Positions 9,001-16,292 of a stretch of DNA of 64,000 nucleotides are shown here, one piece after another. The number at the start of each line of letters is the position of its first letter. The stretch's first letter is position 1. The stretch is from positions 1 to 64,000 of the forward strand of contig CAUJHW010000001.1 in the NCBI GenBank assembly GCA_963205005.1. The letters are read 5' to 3'. The stretch comes from Pseudomonadota bacterium (GTDB taxonomy: Bacteria; Pseudomonadota; Alphaproteobacteria; Caulobacterales; Caulobacteraceae). Made by a program: the position numbers and the translations under genes. The notes under the pieces are model-generated. The model made no database searches. It worked only from the letters and a program-made list of their open reading frames with translations, and was not told where the DNA came from.

Positions 9001-9354
9001 AACCTCGGTCAGCGGGCTCTGGGCCTGCCAACAATCCTGCTCACCAACGAGTCCTCGCTCTCCGACGCCGAGGACTTCACCGAGGGCTACCGCGCGCTGG
9101 CCGTCGGCAAGGTGGTCGGCGTGCCGACAGCGGGGTGGATCATCTATACGGGCGGTCAGGCGCTGATCGACGGGTCGGTCCTGCGTGTGCCGTTCATCCG
9201 CATCGACGGGGCCGACGGGAAGAACATGGAACGCAATCCCCGGCCAGTCGACGTGACTGTCGAGCGCGCCCTGGGCGAGACCCTGGCCGGCCGCGACACC
9301 CAGCTCGATGCCGCGGTGGCCGAACTGTTGAAAGGGCTGGGCCCGAAGCGCTAG
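6088..9354 (+). CDS. Tricorn-like S41 peptidase with beta-propeller and PDZ domains
   Basis: A 1088-residue exported protein. Residues 1-25 form a signal peptide (LLFAIVAVWSVQASA). Residues about 30-560 hold repeated PD40/WD40-like blades (LSPDGAEIAFVSGG, FSPDGRELAFTS, YSPDGRALAYIRG, WSPDSRWIAFAV), the propeller of tricorn proteases. A Pro/Lys/Glu-rich linker is near 550-600, a helical C1-like part near 690-780, a PDZ domain near 785-870, and the S41 core follows. The nucleophile is probably Ser992 in ESSLSDAEDF. Such enzymes degrade peptides; here the site is likely periplasmic. Its stop codon overlaps that of the convergent desaturase at CTAG (9351-9354). The exact substrate is unknown. Confidence 0.9.
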   Translation: MSLRQGFGGLLFAIVAVWSVQASAAPRPTLAEPSLSPDGAEIAFVSGGDIWTVPAAGGTASLLVTDPATEGRPFFSPDGRELAFTSTRNGSANVYVLTLGTGQIRRITYSDANEQLDGWSRDGKWIYLSSPAGDVARQNDIYRVAATGGTALEVSRERYLNEFNAAPSPDGQTLALMAKGTSSGQWWRNGHSHIDEAELWLKPVAAGGAYRRLLGASSKRLWPMWSADGGSLYFMSDEDGTENIWRLGLDGGAPRKITAFTDGRVLFPAIAYDGRAIVFEREFEIWKLDTASGVAARVPVTLRGAPAAAGERRLNETSFRSMALSPDGRKVALIAHGEVFAAPAKDGGQAQRITETATAESDLNWSPDSRRLAYVADRGRATQVMEYDFATQKERPLTAATDLDAAPVYSPDGRALAYIRGRRELHVLSLEAGRPARDVVLYTGALDRFESTRVAWSPDSRWIAFAVTDRKSFRNVWVVPAAGGEARPVSFLANGNTGDELAWSPDGKYLLFDTSQRSEDVQMVRIDLLPHTPKYREDGFRDLFRATPGAPASKPDPKDKGPAPKAEDEEKPSPDAAAAAVKGDQPPGVKPRVEPVRIVFEGIRERATFIPLGASAEGPVISPDGKTLVYRANQNLFAYDLDELAREPAAPQQLSGGRRPKRDHAFTPDSKQVYYLDGGRVTVTPVESPKPKTVEVAADMVTRFDAEKQVVFDQAWAILDRAFYDPAFHGQDWKALRARFEPFAQGAKTPDELRRVINLMIGELDASHSGINRPADGFGAAPASRVGDLGLRFDREAYEAGRGLVVREVIDLGPAAVEGTIRPGDTLAAIDGRRLGPGVSLDALMLDRAGRRTVLTVAAPGGATREAVVRPVAPGVAAGLLYRHWVSDRRAYVEKASGGRLGYVHIFDMSSDSLNQLYIDLDAQNQGREGVVIDVRNNNGGFVNGYVLDVFTRRNFLTMTPRGLFGVPSRQNLGQRALGLPTILLTNESSLSDAEDFTEGYRALAVGKVVGVPTAGWIIYTGGQALIDGSVLRVPFIRIDGADGKNMERNPRPVDVTVERALGETLAGRDTQLDAAVAELLKGLGPKR

Positions 9355-10430
9355 ACGCCCAGGGGCCGCGCGCCCAGCCGCTCCAGGGTCCTCAAGTGCG
9401 AGCCGACAGCAGCCATGAAGGTCGGGTGCTCGTTGTAGGCGAAGCCGTGCTCGTAGGCGGTGGTCTTCACGATGCGGCTGATCGCCGGGTAGTGCACGCT
9501 GCAGATCCGCGGGAACAGGTGGTGCTCGATCTGGAAATTCAGCCCGCCGACGAACCAGCTCAACGCGCCATTGGCGCAGTCGAAGTTCGAAGTCGTCTCC
9601 ATCTGCCGGACCATCCATTCGGCGCCGCCCGAAATCGGAGTGGTCGGATGCTCGGTCTCCTCGACCACATGGGCCAGCTGGAACACAACGCCCAGGATCG
9701 CGCCCGCGGTCAGATGCATGACCAGCCAGCCGATCGCGAACTGCCACCAGGCCAGGTCGAGCACCAGATAGGGAATGACGATCGACCAGAGGTAATAGAG
9801 CCCCTTCAGTCCGAACATCGCCGCCCATTCCCCTGGCTTGTGCTTCAGGTTGCGGTAGGGGCCGAGATCGCGCTGGGCGAAATACTTGTAATCCTTGGCC
9901 AGGACCCAGAAGAGCGTCGACAGCGAATATGCGAACAGCGCGTAGATGTGCTGGAACCGGTGGATCGGCTGCCAGGCCGCGTGGGGCGACAGTCGCAGGA
10001 GCGGTGAAACCGTCAGGTCCTCGTCCAGCCCATGCACATTGGTGTGGGTGTGGTGGATGGCGTTGTGGGTGATCTTCCACATGTAGCCGTTGGCGCCGCA
10101 GAGGTCGAACGTGTAGCCCAGCAGCCGGTTGATCCGGTGATCCTCGCTGTAGGCGCCGTGCAGGGCGTCGTGGGCCACGCAGAAGCCGATGCCGGCGATC
10201 CCCACGCCGATCACCGCAGCGAGCAGCAGCATGCCCCAGAGACCAAAGATCCCGCTCAGCAGCAGCCCGTAGGCGCCCACCGTGACGCCCAGCATCACCG
10301 CCGTCTTGGCGACCATGGCTCTGCTGGCGTTCCGGGACAGGTCGCGGCCGGTGAAGTAGGCGCCAACGCGGTCCTTCACATCGTTGACGAAACGCACGGC
10401 GTCGCGCTCGGTCGATGCCGCTGCCAACAT
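9351..10430 (-). CDS. Membrane fatty-acid desaturase
   Basis: About 359 residues from ATG 10430. A GTG two codons earlier (10436) has better spacing to a GGAGA site and may be the true start. The three histidine boxes of acyl-lipid desaturases are present: HDALHG (87-92), HNAIHHTHTN and QIEHH (in FQIEHHLFP), with hydrophobic segments around residues 42-85, 165-185 and 210-250. These di-iron enzymes insert a cis double bond into acyl chains using O2 and electrons from ferredoxin or cytochrome b5. The QIEHH form of box 3 is typical of the front-end/delta-6-like branch, but regiospecificity cannot be read. It is divergent from the FixL oxygen-sensor locus, with FixJ-like and FixK-like sites in the gap, which suggests oxygen-linked control. 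Confidence 0.9.
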   Translation of the reverse strand: MLAAASTERDAVRFVNDVKDRVGAYFTGRDLSRNASRAMVAKTAVMLGVTVGAYGLLLSGIFGLWGMLLLAAVIGVGIAGIGFCVAHDALHGAYSEDHRINRLLGYTFDLCGANGYMWKITHNAIHHTHTNVHGLDEDLTVSPLLRLSPHAAWQPIHRFQHIYALFAYSLSTLFWVLAKDYKYFAQRDLGPYRNLKHKPGEWAAMFGLKGLYYLWSIVIPYLVLDLAWWQFAIGWLVMHLTAGAILGVVFQLAHVVEETEHPTTPISGGAEWMVRQMETTSNFDCANGALSWFVGGLNFQIEHHLFPRICSVHYPAISRIVKTTAYEHGFAYNEHPTFMAAVGSHLRTLERLGARPLGV

Positions 10431-10672
10431 GTCCACTGCCGATGTTCTCCCGGGGACCGACGTCCTGCAGCAAGCCTTGCACGCCGGGATCTGGAAAGGC
10501 CATCCCCATGCGCGGGCAAATGGACGCGGACGCAGGACTGCCCGGTCAGGCGGCACAGGCGGGGGCCCTGTCCTGCGGATCACAAGCACCGACTTCACGC
10601 GCGGAAGAGGGAATCTTCCTGCAATGCCGTCGTATCTCAGCCTGTCTCGCCCGATCCGGTGAGGGTTGGAAC

Positions 10673-10690
10673 GTAAGTATTTTTACTTAC
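10673..10690. promoter_or_regulatory. Palindrome of two FixJ-like half sites
   Basis: GTAAGTA-TTTT-TACTTAC is a perfect 7-bp inverted repeat with a 4-base centre. Each arm matches seven of eight positions of the GTAMGTAG element that I recall as a FixJ target in rhizobia. It lies between the desaturase and the fixLJ locus, about 240 bases from the desaturase start and 270 from fixL. Assignment to FixJ is inference from sequence and neighbourhood; a TetR-type operator is an alternative. Confidence 0.5.
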
Positions 10691-10793
10691 ACGCATTCCA
10701 TCGGACCATGATTGACTTCCCATCAGCGAAATTTCCGCTCGATATTCAGACTATCGATGCCGCAATTACCCACTTTGGGTGAATTTATAGCTC

Positions 10794-10807
10794 TTGATTG
10801 AAGTCAA
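10794..10807. promoter_or_regulatory. FixK/FNR-type box upstream of fixL
   Basis: TTGATTGAAGTCAA matches TTGA-N6-TCAA, the FNR/FixK recognition pattern (TTGAT-N4-GTCAA in the longer form). It is centred about 156 bases upstream of the fixL ATG at 10957. In Caulobacter and rhizobia FixK acts downstream of FixLJ, so this site would feed back on the sensor operon or act on the divergent desaturase. No fixK gene is in the window. Confidence 0.6.
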
Positions 10808-10956
10808 TACTCGAATTCCAAACTCGCTTACCCTCGAACGCATCGTAGTGACCCAGATCGGGTCAAGCGCATGCCACCCACAACTGACGCGCTTGCACAG
10901 GCATCCTTTCGTTGCATTCCGCCCCGCAAAGGTCGATCCGGACGGCAAGGCTGTTC

Positions 10957-11877
10957 ATGGCCAGCGCCCAGGTCATGCTGCCGGTGATCGCCGCCGTCGC
11001 CCTGGTCGTCCTGGCGGCGGCCAACAGTTTCGCGTCCTACGCCAGTGATCGGACGCTCGACCGGCTCACCGGCGAGGGCCGCGAGAGGATTGCGAAAGCC
11101 GATGGCGTCGCCACCGCCCTCGCAGACCTTGAGCGGCCTCCGGGCGCCGCGGAACAGTCCGGCGCCGCAGCTGACGTGGTGAAGAGGCGCGCCGCGCTGC
11201 AGCTGGCCGTCCGCCGGCTCGACGATCTGGCGTCTCCGGCCGGCCTTTCCACCGCAGAGTCGGGTCGGCTTGCCGCCATCCGGAAAAGCCTGGTCGGGAT
11301 CGATCCCCTGAGCCCTGACCCCCTCAAGCTTGCAGGGCTGCGCGATGAGCTTGGCGCCTACAGGAGCGCCAAGCGCACCGACATCAGCGTTTTGCGGACA
11401 GAGGGCGAGCGGGGCCGTCTCATCCGCTTCTACCGGTCGCTGGCGGCCATTCTCCTGGCCTTCGTCGGCGGCGGCGCGGCCATGTTCGGCCTGGCCAGAG
11501 CCCGCCGCCGGGCGGAATCCGCCCTGGCCCGGGCGACCCGGGAACTGGCCGAGGCCGAGAGGGCGGGCCGCCGGGCGCGCTCGTTCATGGAGCAGGTCGG
11601 TCAGGCCGCCACCGTGATGATCTACGCCCGCGACCAGGATCTGAACCTGGCCTACGCCAACCCGGCCGCACTGGCCGCGGTGGGCCGGACCTGGGAGGAA
11701 ATCGCCGGTCGCCGAGGCGAAGACCTCGCCTATGGCCGGGAGTCTGTCCGGGAGCATGAAATCAGCGACCGCCAGGTGCTGGAGACCGGCGAGGCGATGA
11801 CCTTCACGCGGGTTACCCAGTTCGCTGGCCGACGGCGTCGAACGCTTCCTGCGCTATACCAAGTTCCCGCTTCGTGA
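10957..11877 (+). pseudogene. FixL-like sensor, N-terminal fragment before a one-base frameshift
   Basis: From ATG 10957 (AAGG site at 10947-10950) the frame encodes a transmembrane helix (VMLPVIAAVALVVLAAA), an extracytoplasmic helical part, a second helix (LAAILLAFVGGGAAMFGLA), a short coiled coil and the first half of a PAS domain (AATVMIYARDQDLNLAYANP). Around 11820 the frame is lost: after TFTRVTQ it reads arginine-rich nonsense to a stop at 11877. In the next frame, from 11825, the same PAS continues as [20 protein letters not shown] and leads into the following gene. Deleting one T at 11820-11822 restores [11 protein letters not shown], so this and the next entry are one gene with a +1 base insertion, or a sequencing error. 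Confidence 0.8.
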
Positions 11878-11890
11878 CGGTCAGGGCGCA

Positions 11891-13453
11891 GTGATCGGAA
11901 TGGCCGGAGTGGGCGTGGACGTGACCGAGGCGGTGGTGGCCCGGCGTCTGCTCGGTGCCTCGGAGGCCAAGTTCCGGTCCATCGCCAACGCCATGCCAGC
12001 CTACGTCTGGTCGATGACTCCCGATGGCGAGTACGACTTCTTCAATGACCGCTGGTACGACTACACGGGCTTTCCGCGCGCGCCCATCGGCCATGAGGTC
12101 TGGCGGCGGGCGATACACCCCGAAGACTACGACGCCGTAGAGGCCTACAGCCTGGCCGCCATCGCCGCCGAGACCGATTTCGAAGCCGAATACCGCCTCC
12201 GGCGACACGACGGGGAATACCGGTGGGTGGTCTGCCGCTCGGTCGTGGTCCGCGATCCCTCGGGCGCCATAGAGCGCTGGATGGGCACCTGCACTGACGT
12301 TCAGGAACTCCACGAAAGCCGGGAGGCGACCCAGGCCCGCGAGGCCCACCTGCAGTCGATCCTGGATTCCGTCCCCGACGCGATGGTCGTGATCGACGAG
12401 AAGGCGGTCATCCAGTCCTTCAGCGCCGCCGCCGAGCAGCAGTTCGGCTGGAGGTCGGCGGAGGTGATCGGGTGCAACGTCAGGCGCCTGATGCCCGAAA
12501 GCTACCGCACCGGTCACGACAACTATGTCGAGCGCTATCTGGACACCGGAGAGCGAAAGGTGATCGGCATCGGCCGCGTGGTGACGGGCGAGCGCAAGGA
12601 CGGCTCGACGTTCCCGATGGAACTGTCCATCGGCGAGGCGCGGTCCGGCGACCGGCGCTTCTTCACCGGCTTTGTCCGCGACCTGACCGAACGCCAGGCG
12701 ACCCAGCGCCGGTTCCAGGAAGTGCAGTCCGAGCTGGCCCATGTCTCCCGGCTCAGCGCCATGGGCGAGATGGCCTCGGCGCTGGCGCATGAACTCAACC
12801 AGCCGCTCGCCGCTACCGCCAACTATCTCCAGGGCTCGGTGCGTCTTCTTGACCAGGACTCCTTCGACCTGGACCAGGTTCGCGAGGCGCTGCAGTTGGC
12901 CAGCGACCAGACCGTTCGCGCCGGGGCCATCATCCGACGCCTCCGGGACTTCGTGACCAAGGGCGAGACGGTCCATTGCGACGAGGACCTGCCCCGCCTG
13001 ATCGAGGAGGCCGGAGCCCTGGCCATGGTGGGCGCTCGGGACCTGGGCGTGCGTCTGACCTACGACATCGCCGCCCGGACCCGCGAGGTGAAGGTCGACA
13101 AGGTGCAGATCCAGCAGGTGATCCTCAACCTGATGCGCAACGCCATCGAGGCGATGGCCGACGGCGAGCCGCGCGACCTCATCGTCTCGGCGGATGATGC
13201 CCCGGACGGCATGGTCCTGGTGTCGGTCCGCGATACTGGCTCGGGGCTGAGCGACGAGATCGCCAGCCACCTGTTCGAGCCGTTCCACACCACCAAGCGC
13301 GAGGGCATGGGCGTCGGCCTGTCGATATCGCGGACGATCATCCAGTCCCACGGCGGCCGCATCTGGGCCGAGCCGAACCGGCCCCGGGGGACCGTCTTCC
13401 ACTTTACCCTTCGCGCTGTGCGCGACCAGTCCGAGGAGCGCCAGGATGGCTGA
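11891..13453 (+). CDS. fixL: Heme-PAS oxygen-sensing histidine kinase FixL (C-terminal part after frameshift)
   Basis: As annotated from GTG 11891 this is 520 residues. The true protein continues from the fragment at 10957, which supplies membrane helices and the front of PAS1. Then come a PAS_3-type domain ([20 protein letters not shown], about 28-145) and a third PAS (about 155-270) that closely follows rhizobial Fix[17 protein letters not shown] with His209 at the proximal heme-ligand position, then [19 protein letters not shown]. HisKA has phospho-acceptor His300 ([11 protein letters not shown]), and the ATPase domain shows N, G1 (DTGSGL) and G2 (GMGVGLSIS) boxes. FixL loses kinase activity when O2 binds heme and phosphorylates FixJ when O2 is low. 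It overlaps fixJ by 8 bases. If only this part is made, it would be a soluble FixL like that of Bradyrhizobium. Confidence 0.85.
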   Translation: MIGMAGVGVDVTEAVVARRLLGASEAKFRSIANAMPAYVWSMTPDGEYDFFNDRWYDYTGFPRAPIGHEVWRRAIHPEDYDAVEAYSLAAIAAETDFEAEYRLRRHDGEYRWVVCRSVVVRDPSGAIERWMGTCTDVQELHESREATQAREAHLQSILDSVPDAMVVIDEKAVIQSFSAAAEQQFGWRSAEVIGCNVRRLMPESYRTGHDNYVERYLDTGERKVIGIGRVVTGERKDGSTFPMELSIGEARSGDRRFFTGFVRDLTERQATQRRFQEVQSELAHVSRLSAMGEMASALAHELNQPLAATANYLQGSVRLLDQDSFDLDQVREALQLASDQTVRAGAIIRRLRDFVTKGETVHCDEDLPRLIEEAGALAMVGARDLGVRLTYDIAARTREVKVDKVQIQQVILNLMRNAIEAMADGEPRDLIVSADDAPDGMVLVSVRDTGSGLSDEIASHLFEPFHTTKREGMGVGLSISRTIIQSHGGRIWAEPNRPRGTVFHFTLRAVRDQSEERQDG

Positions 13454-14042
13454 AGTCTACGTCATTGACGACGATGAGGCCGTACGGAAGTCCCTGACCT
13501 TCATGCTGCGGTCGGCCGGGATGCTGGTGCGCACCTACGAGGGCGCCGAGGAATTCCTGCGCGAGGCGGAGTATCTGGCGCCCGGCTGCGTGATTACCGA
13601 CATGCGGATGCCGGAGATGGACGGCCTGGAGCTCATGCGGCGGCTCAAGGTCGCCAACCTTCCCCTGCCGACCATCATGATGACCGGGCACGGCGACGTC
13701 GCCATGGCCGTCGAGGCGATGAAGTTGGGGGCCGTCGACTTCATCGAGAAGCCCTTCCGCGAGGAGGACCTCTTCAAGTCCATCGCCCAGGCCCAGGTCG
13801 CCGATGCGTCGCCGCGCGCCACCCCCGCGACCCCGCAGGACAATGACGTCTTCGCCGTGCTCACCGCCCGCGAGCGCGAGGTGCTGAAGTGCGTTGTGGC
13901 TGGCCTGACCAACAAGGAGATCGCCCGCGAGTTCGACATCAGCCCGCGCACGGTCGAAGCCCACCGCGCCCATGTGATGAGCAAGGTGGGCGCGGCGTCC
14001 CTTTCCGAGCTGGTGCGCATGGCTATCCAGGCGGGTCTCTGA
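13446..14042 (+). CDS. fixJ: Response regulator FixJ
   Basis: A 198-residue two-domain regulator. The receiver domain has the acidic pair DDD (8-10), phospho-acceptor Asp52 ([12 protein letters not shown]), Thr80 and Lys102. The C-terminal LuxR-type helix-turn-helix begins [20 protein letters not shown] and has [18 protein letters not shown] as recognition region. Length and sequence match FixJ/TodR-type regulators. It overlaps the fixL frame by 8 bases (13446-13453), so translation is coupled. FixJ-P normally activates fixK and other microaerobic genes; candidate FixJ-like half sites are present upstream at 10673-10690. Confidence 0.9.
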   Translation: MAEVYVIDDDEAVRKSLTFMLRSAGMLVRTYEGAEEFLREAEYLAPGCVITDMRMPEMDGLELMRRLKVANLPLPTIMMTGHGDVAMAVEAMKLGAVDFIEKPFREEDLFKSIAQAQVADASPRATPATPQDNDVFAVLTAREREVLKCVVAGLTNKEIAREFDISPRTVEAHRAHVMSKVGAASLSELVRMAIQAGL

Positions 14043-14163
14043 AGCCCGCCCGGACGGGCAGACGAGATGTTGCCCGAAATGAGCCGCGCCGGTCGCATAC
14101 GCTTGCGCCGCATATGGAACGGCACCACCTTTCCGGGTGTCTGCAATCCGTGGGTGAATCGAA

Positions 14164-14538
14164 GTGTCGAACGCACGCGGCCATGTACTGATCATCGAGG
14201 ACGAGCCGGTGATCGCCCTGGAGCTGGAAGCGCTCCTCGGCGACCTCGGCTACGCCAGCTTCGACTTCGCCGACTGCCCGCAGCAGGCGCTGGATCGCGC
14301 GCGCGCCACACGGCCGGTCCTGATCACCGCCGACTTCCGCCTGCACACGGGGACGGGCGTCCAGGCCGTGGAGCTGATCTCGGCCGAGATGGGCGCGATC
14401 CCGGTGATCTATGTGACCGGAAATCCCGACCTGCTGCCCGCCCATCTGCCCGGCTGCATCATCGACAAGCCCATCTCGGCCAGAGCGCTGGCGGATGCCT
14501 GCGTTTCGGTCACGGCCGGGCGCGCCGCCCAGGGCTGA
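14164..14538 (+). CDS. Single-domain response regulator (possible FixT-like)
   Basis: A 124-residue stand-alone receiver domain, with a GTG start at 14164. Acidic residues are in IEDEP (11-15), the phospho-acceptor is Asp57 (ITADFRL), the switch Thr is T85 (YVTGN) and the conserved Lys is K102 (IDKPIS). There is no output domain. Position directly after fixLJ recalls FixT, a single-domain receiver that inhibits FixL in Caulobacter. That identity is inference, since single-domain receivers are common in this group. No FixK box lies in the 121 bases before it; a short GCCCG/CGGGC hairpin (14044-14059) follows fixJ. Confidence 0.8.
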   Translation: MSNARGHVLIIEDEPVIALELEALLGDLGYASFDFADCPQQALDRARATRPVLITADFRLHTGTGVQAVELISAEMGAIPVIYVTGNPDLLPAHLPGCIIDKPISARALADACVSVTAGRAAQG

Positions 14539-14602
14539 GACGGACGGCTGGCGCCGGACGGATGATGCGCTACGACTGGACGTCCGCTTTCGAGAGTTCC
14601 CC

Positions 14603-16195
14603 ATGATCCGCCCCATCGCCGCCGCCCTGGCGCTCGCCCTCGTCTCCGGCGCGGCCCACGGCCAGACGCTCAGCCCCTACGCCTCGGCCGGCGAGCAGCA
14701 GGCGGCGATGACCGATGGCCGGGTGACCTCGGAACAGCTGGTCCGCGCCTATCTCGACCGGATCGAGCGGATCGACCGCGCGGGTCCGAAGCTGAACGCG
14801 GTCATCGCGCTCAACAGCCACGCCCTGGCCGACGCCCGCCGGCTGGACGCCGAACGCCGCGCCGGCAAGGTGCGCGGGCCGCTGCACGGCGTGACGGTCC
14901 TGCTGAAGGACAACATCGAGTCCGCCGATGGAACCGCCACCACCGCCGGCTCCCTGGCGCTGGCCGCCAACGTGACCGGGCGCGACGCCCCGATCGTGAA
15001 GCGGCTGACCGACGCCGGCGCGGTGATCCTTGGCAAGACCAACCTGTCGGAGTGGGCCAACTTCCGCTCGACCCGTTCGATCAGCGGCTGGAGCGCCGTG
15101 GGCGGTCTGGTGCGCAATCCCTATTCGCTTGACCGTACCGCCTGCGGCTCCTCGGCCGGGTCCGGGGCGGCGGCCGCGGCGGGCCTGGCGGCCCTGACCC
15201 TCGGCACCGAGACCGACGGCTCGGTAACCTGCCCCGCGTCGATGACCGGCATCGTCGGGCTGAAGCCCACGGTGGGGCTGGTCTCGCGCACCTATATCGT
15301 GCCGATTTCCGCTGAGCAGGACACCGCAGGGCCGATGACCCGCACCGTCGCCGACGCCGCGGCCCTGCTGAACGTCATCGCCGGGACCGACCCCCTGGAC
15401 GCCGCCACCGCCGAGGCCGACGCGCGCAAGACCAACTACCTGACGGCCCTGAACCCGGCTGCGCTCAAGGGTGCGAGGATCGGCGTCTGGATGCCCAACC
15501 GGGGTCGCTCTCCGCAGACCGATGCGGCCTTCGAGGTGGCCCTGAAGGCTCTGGAGGCGCAGGGCGCCATCCTGGTCCAGGTCAAGGCGCCCGAGACTTC
15601 CGTGCTGGCGAGGATCGGCGCGCTGGCGGGGGAATGCCTGCGCATCGAGTTCAAGGCCGCGCTCGACGCCTACCTCGCCAGCACCCCGGCGGCGGTGACG
15701 TCCCGCTCGCTGGAGGCCCTCATCGCCTTCAACAGGGCCGAACCCCGCGAGATGCCGATGTTCGCGCAGGAGATCTTCGAGGCCGCCGCCGCAAAGCCCC
15801 CGATCACCGATCCGGCCTACCTGCAGAAGCGCGCCGAGGCCCGCATGCTCGCCCGCGCGGCGCTGGACGGCATGCTGGCCAACGACCGGCTGGACGCGAT
15901 CGTCTCGCCCAGCAACGGCCCGGCCTCGATCGTCGACCCGGTGAACGGCGGCAGTTTCTTCGGCTCGCCTTCCACCCCGCCGGCCGTTTCCGGCTATCCG
16001 CACCTGACCGTGCCCTCCGGCGATATCAGTGGCATTCCGCTGGGCATCTCGTTCCTCGGTCCGGCGTGGTCCGAAGCGAAGCTGCTCGCCCTCGGGTTTG
16101 CATTCGAGCAGGCCACCCATGCCCGGCGCGAGCCGGCCTTCCTTCCCAACGTCGGCGCGCGGCCCGAGATCGGTCGGGCCTACGATCCCCGCTGA
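14603..16195 (+). CDS. Exported amidase (amidase signature family)
   Basis: A 530-residue protein from ATG 14603, chosen because it starts a clear signal peptide (MIRPIAAALALALVSGAAHG). The amidase-signature Ser-cisSer-Lys triad is visible: catalytic Lys in TVLLKDNIE (about residue 98), then CGSSAGSGAAAAAG and GTETDGSVTCPAS holding the two serines. Family members hydrolyse amides; exported ones of this length occur widely in alphaproteobacteria and often act on aryl or peptide amides. GatA is excluded by the signal peptide and by the absence of gatB/gatC. Downstream, after 97 bases, lies a glycosyltransferase on the same strand; no functional link is obvious. Confidence 0.88.
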   Translation: MIRPIAAALALALVSGAAHGQTLSPYASAGEQQAAMTDGRVTSEQLVRAYLDRIERIDRAGPKLNAVIALNSHALADARRLDAERRAGKVRGPLHGVTVLLKDNIESADGTATTAGSLALAANVTGRDAPIVKRLTDAGAVILGKTNLSEWANFRSTRSISGWSAVGGLVRNPYSLDRTACGSSAGSGAAAAAGLAALTLGTETDGSVTCPASMTGIVGLKPTVGLVSRTYIVPISAEQDTAGPMTRTVADAAALLNVIAGTDPLDAATAEADARKTNYLTALNPAALKGARIGVWMPNRGRSPQTDAAFEVALKALEAQGAILVQVKAPETSVLARIGALAGECLRIEFKAALDAYLASTPAAVTSRSLEALIAFNRAEPREMPMFAQEIFEAAAAKPPITDPAYLQKRAEARMLARAALDGMLANDRLDAIVSPSNGPASIVDPVNGGSFFGSPSTPPAVSGYPHLTVPSGDISGIPLGISFLGPAWSEAKLLALGFAFEQATHARREPAFLPNVGARPEIGRAYDPR

Positions 16196-16292
16196 GCCAT
16201 CGGGCGGCCTTGAAACCGCCCTCCTCAGCGCTGACATGGCGAAGGCGGCCGGACTGGCCGCGGGCGCTTCTGTCACAGGGAGATCGGGCCGC

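Larger units (their letters stand above)
10431..10956. other. Intergenic region between desaturase and fixL
   Basis: About 525 bases without a convincing gene; the short frames here lack coding character. From about 10670 it becomes clearly more AT-rich than the rest of the window. It contains a FixJ-like palindrome (10673-10690), a FixK/FNR-type box (10794-10807), a small dyad CCCACTTTGGG (10770-10780) and a dyad GACCC-N5-GGGTC (10850-10864). It looks like a shared divergent control region. The stretch 10437-10665 shows nothing I can name. Confidence 0.7.

Noticed and set aside
8437..10509. Long minus-strand open frame (690 codons) across the end of the tricorn-like gene and the desaturase
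   Set aside because: It overlaps two genes with clear motifs and is a high-GC frame shadow without ribosome binding site or recognisable domain.
10766..10948. Small 60-codon minus-strand ORF in the desaturase/fixL gap
   Set aside because: No ribosome binding site and it covers the FixK-type box and other dyads.
11800..11840. Programmed ribosomal frameshift in fixL
   Set aside because: No slippery heptamer or following pseudoknot is visible; mutation or read error is simpler.
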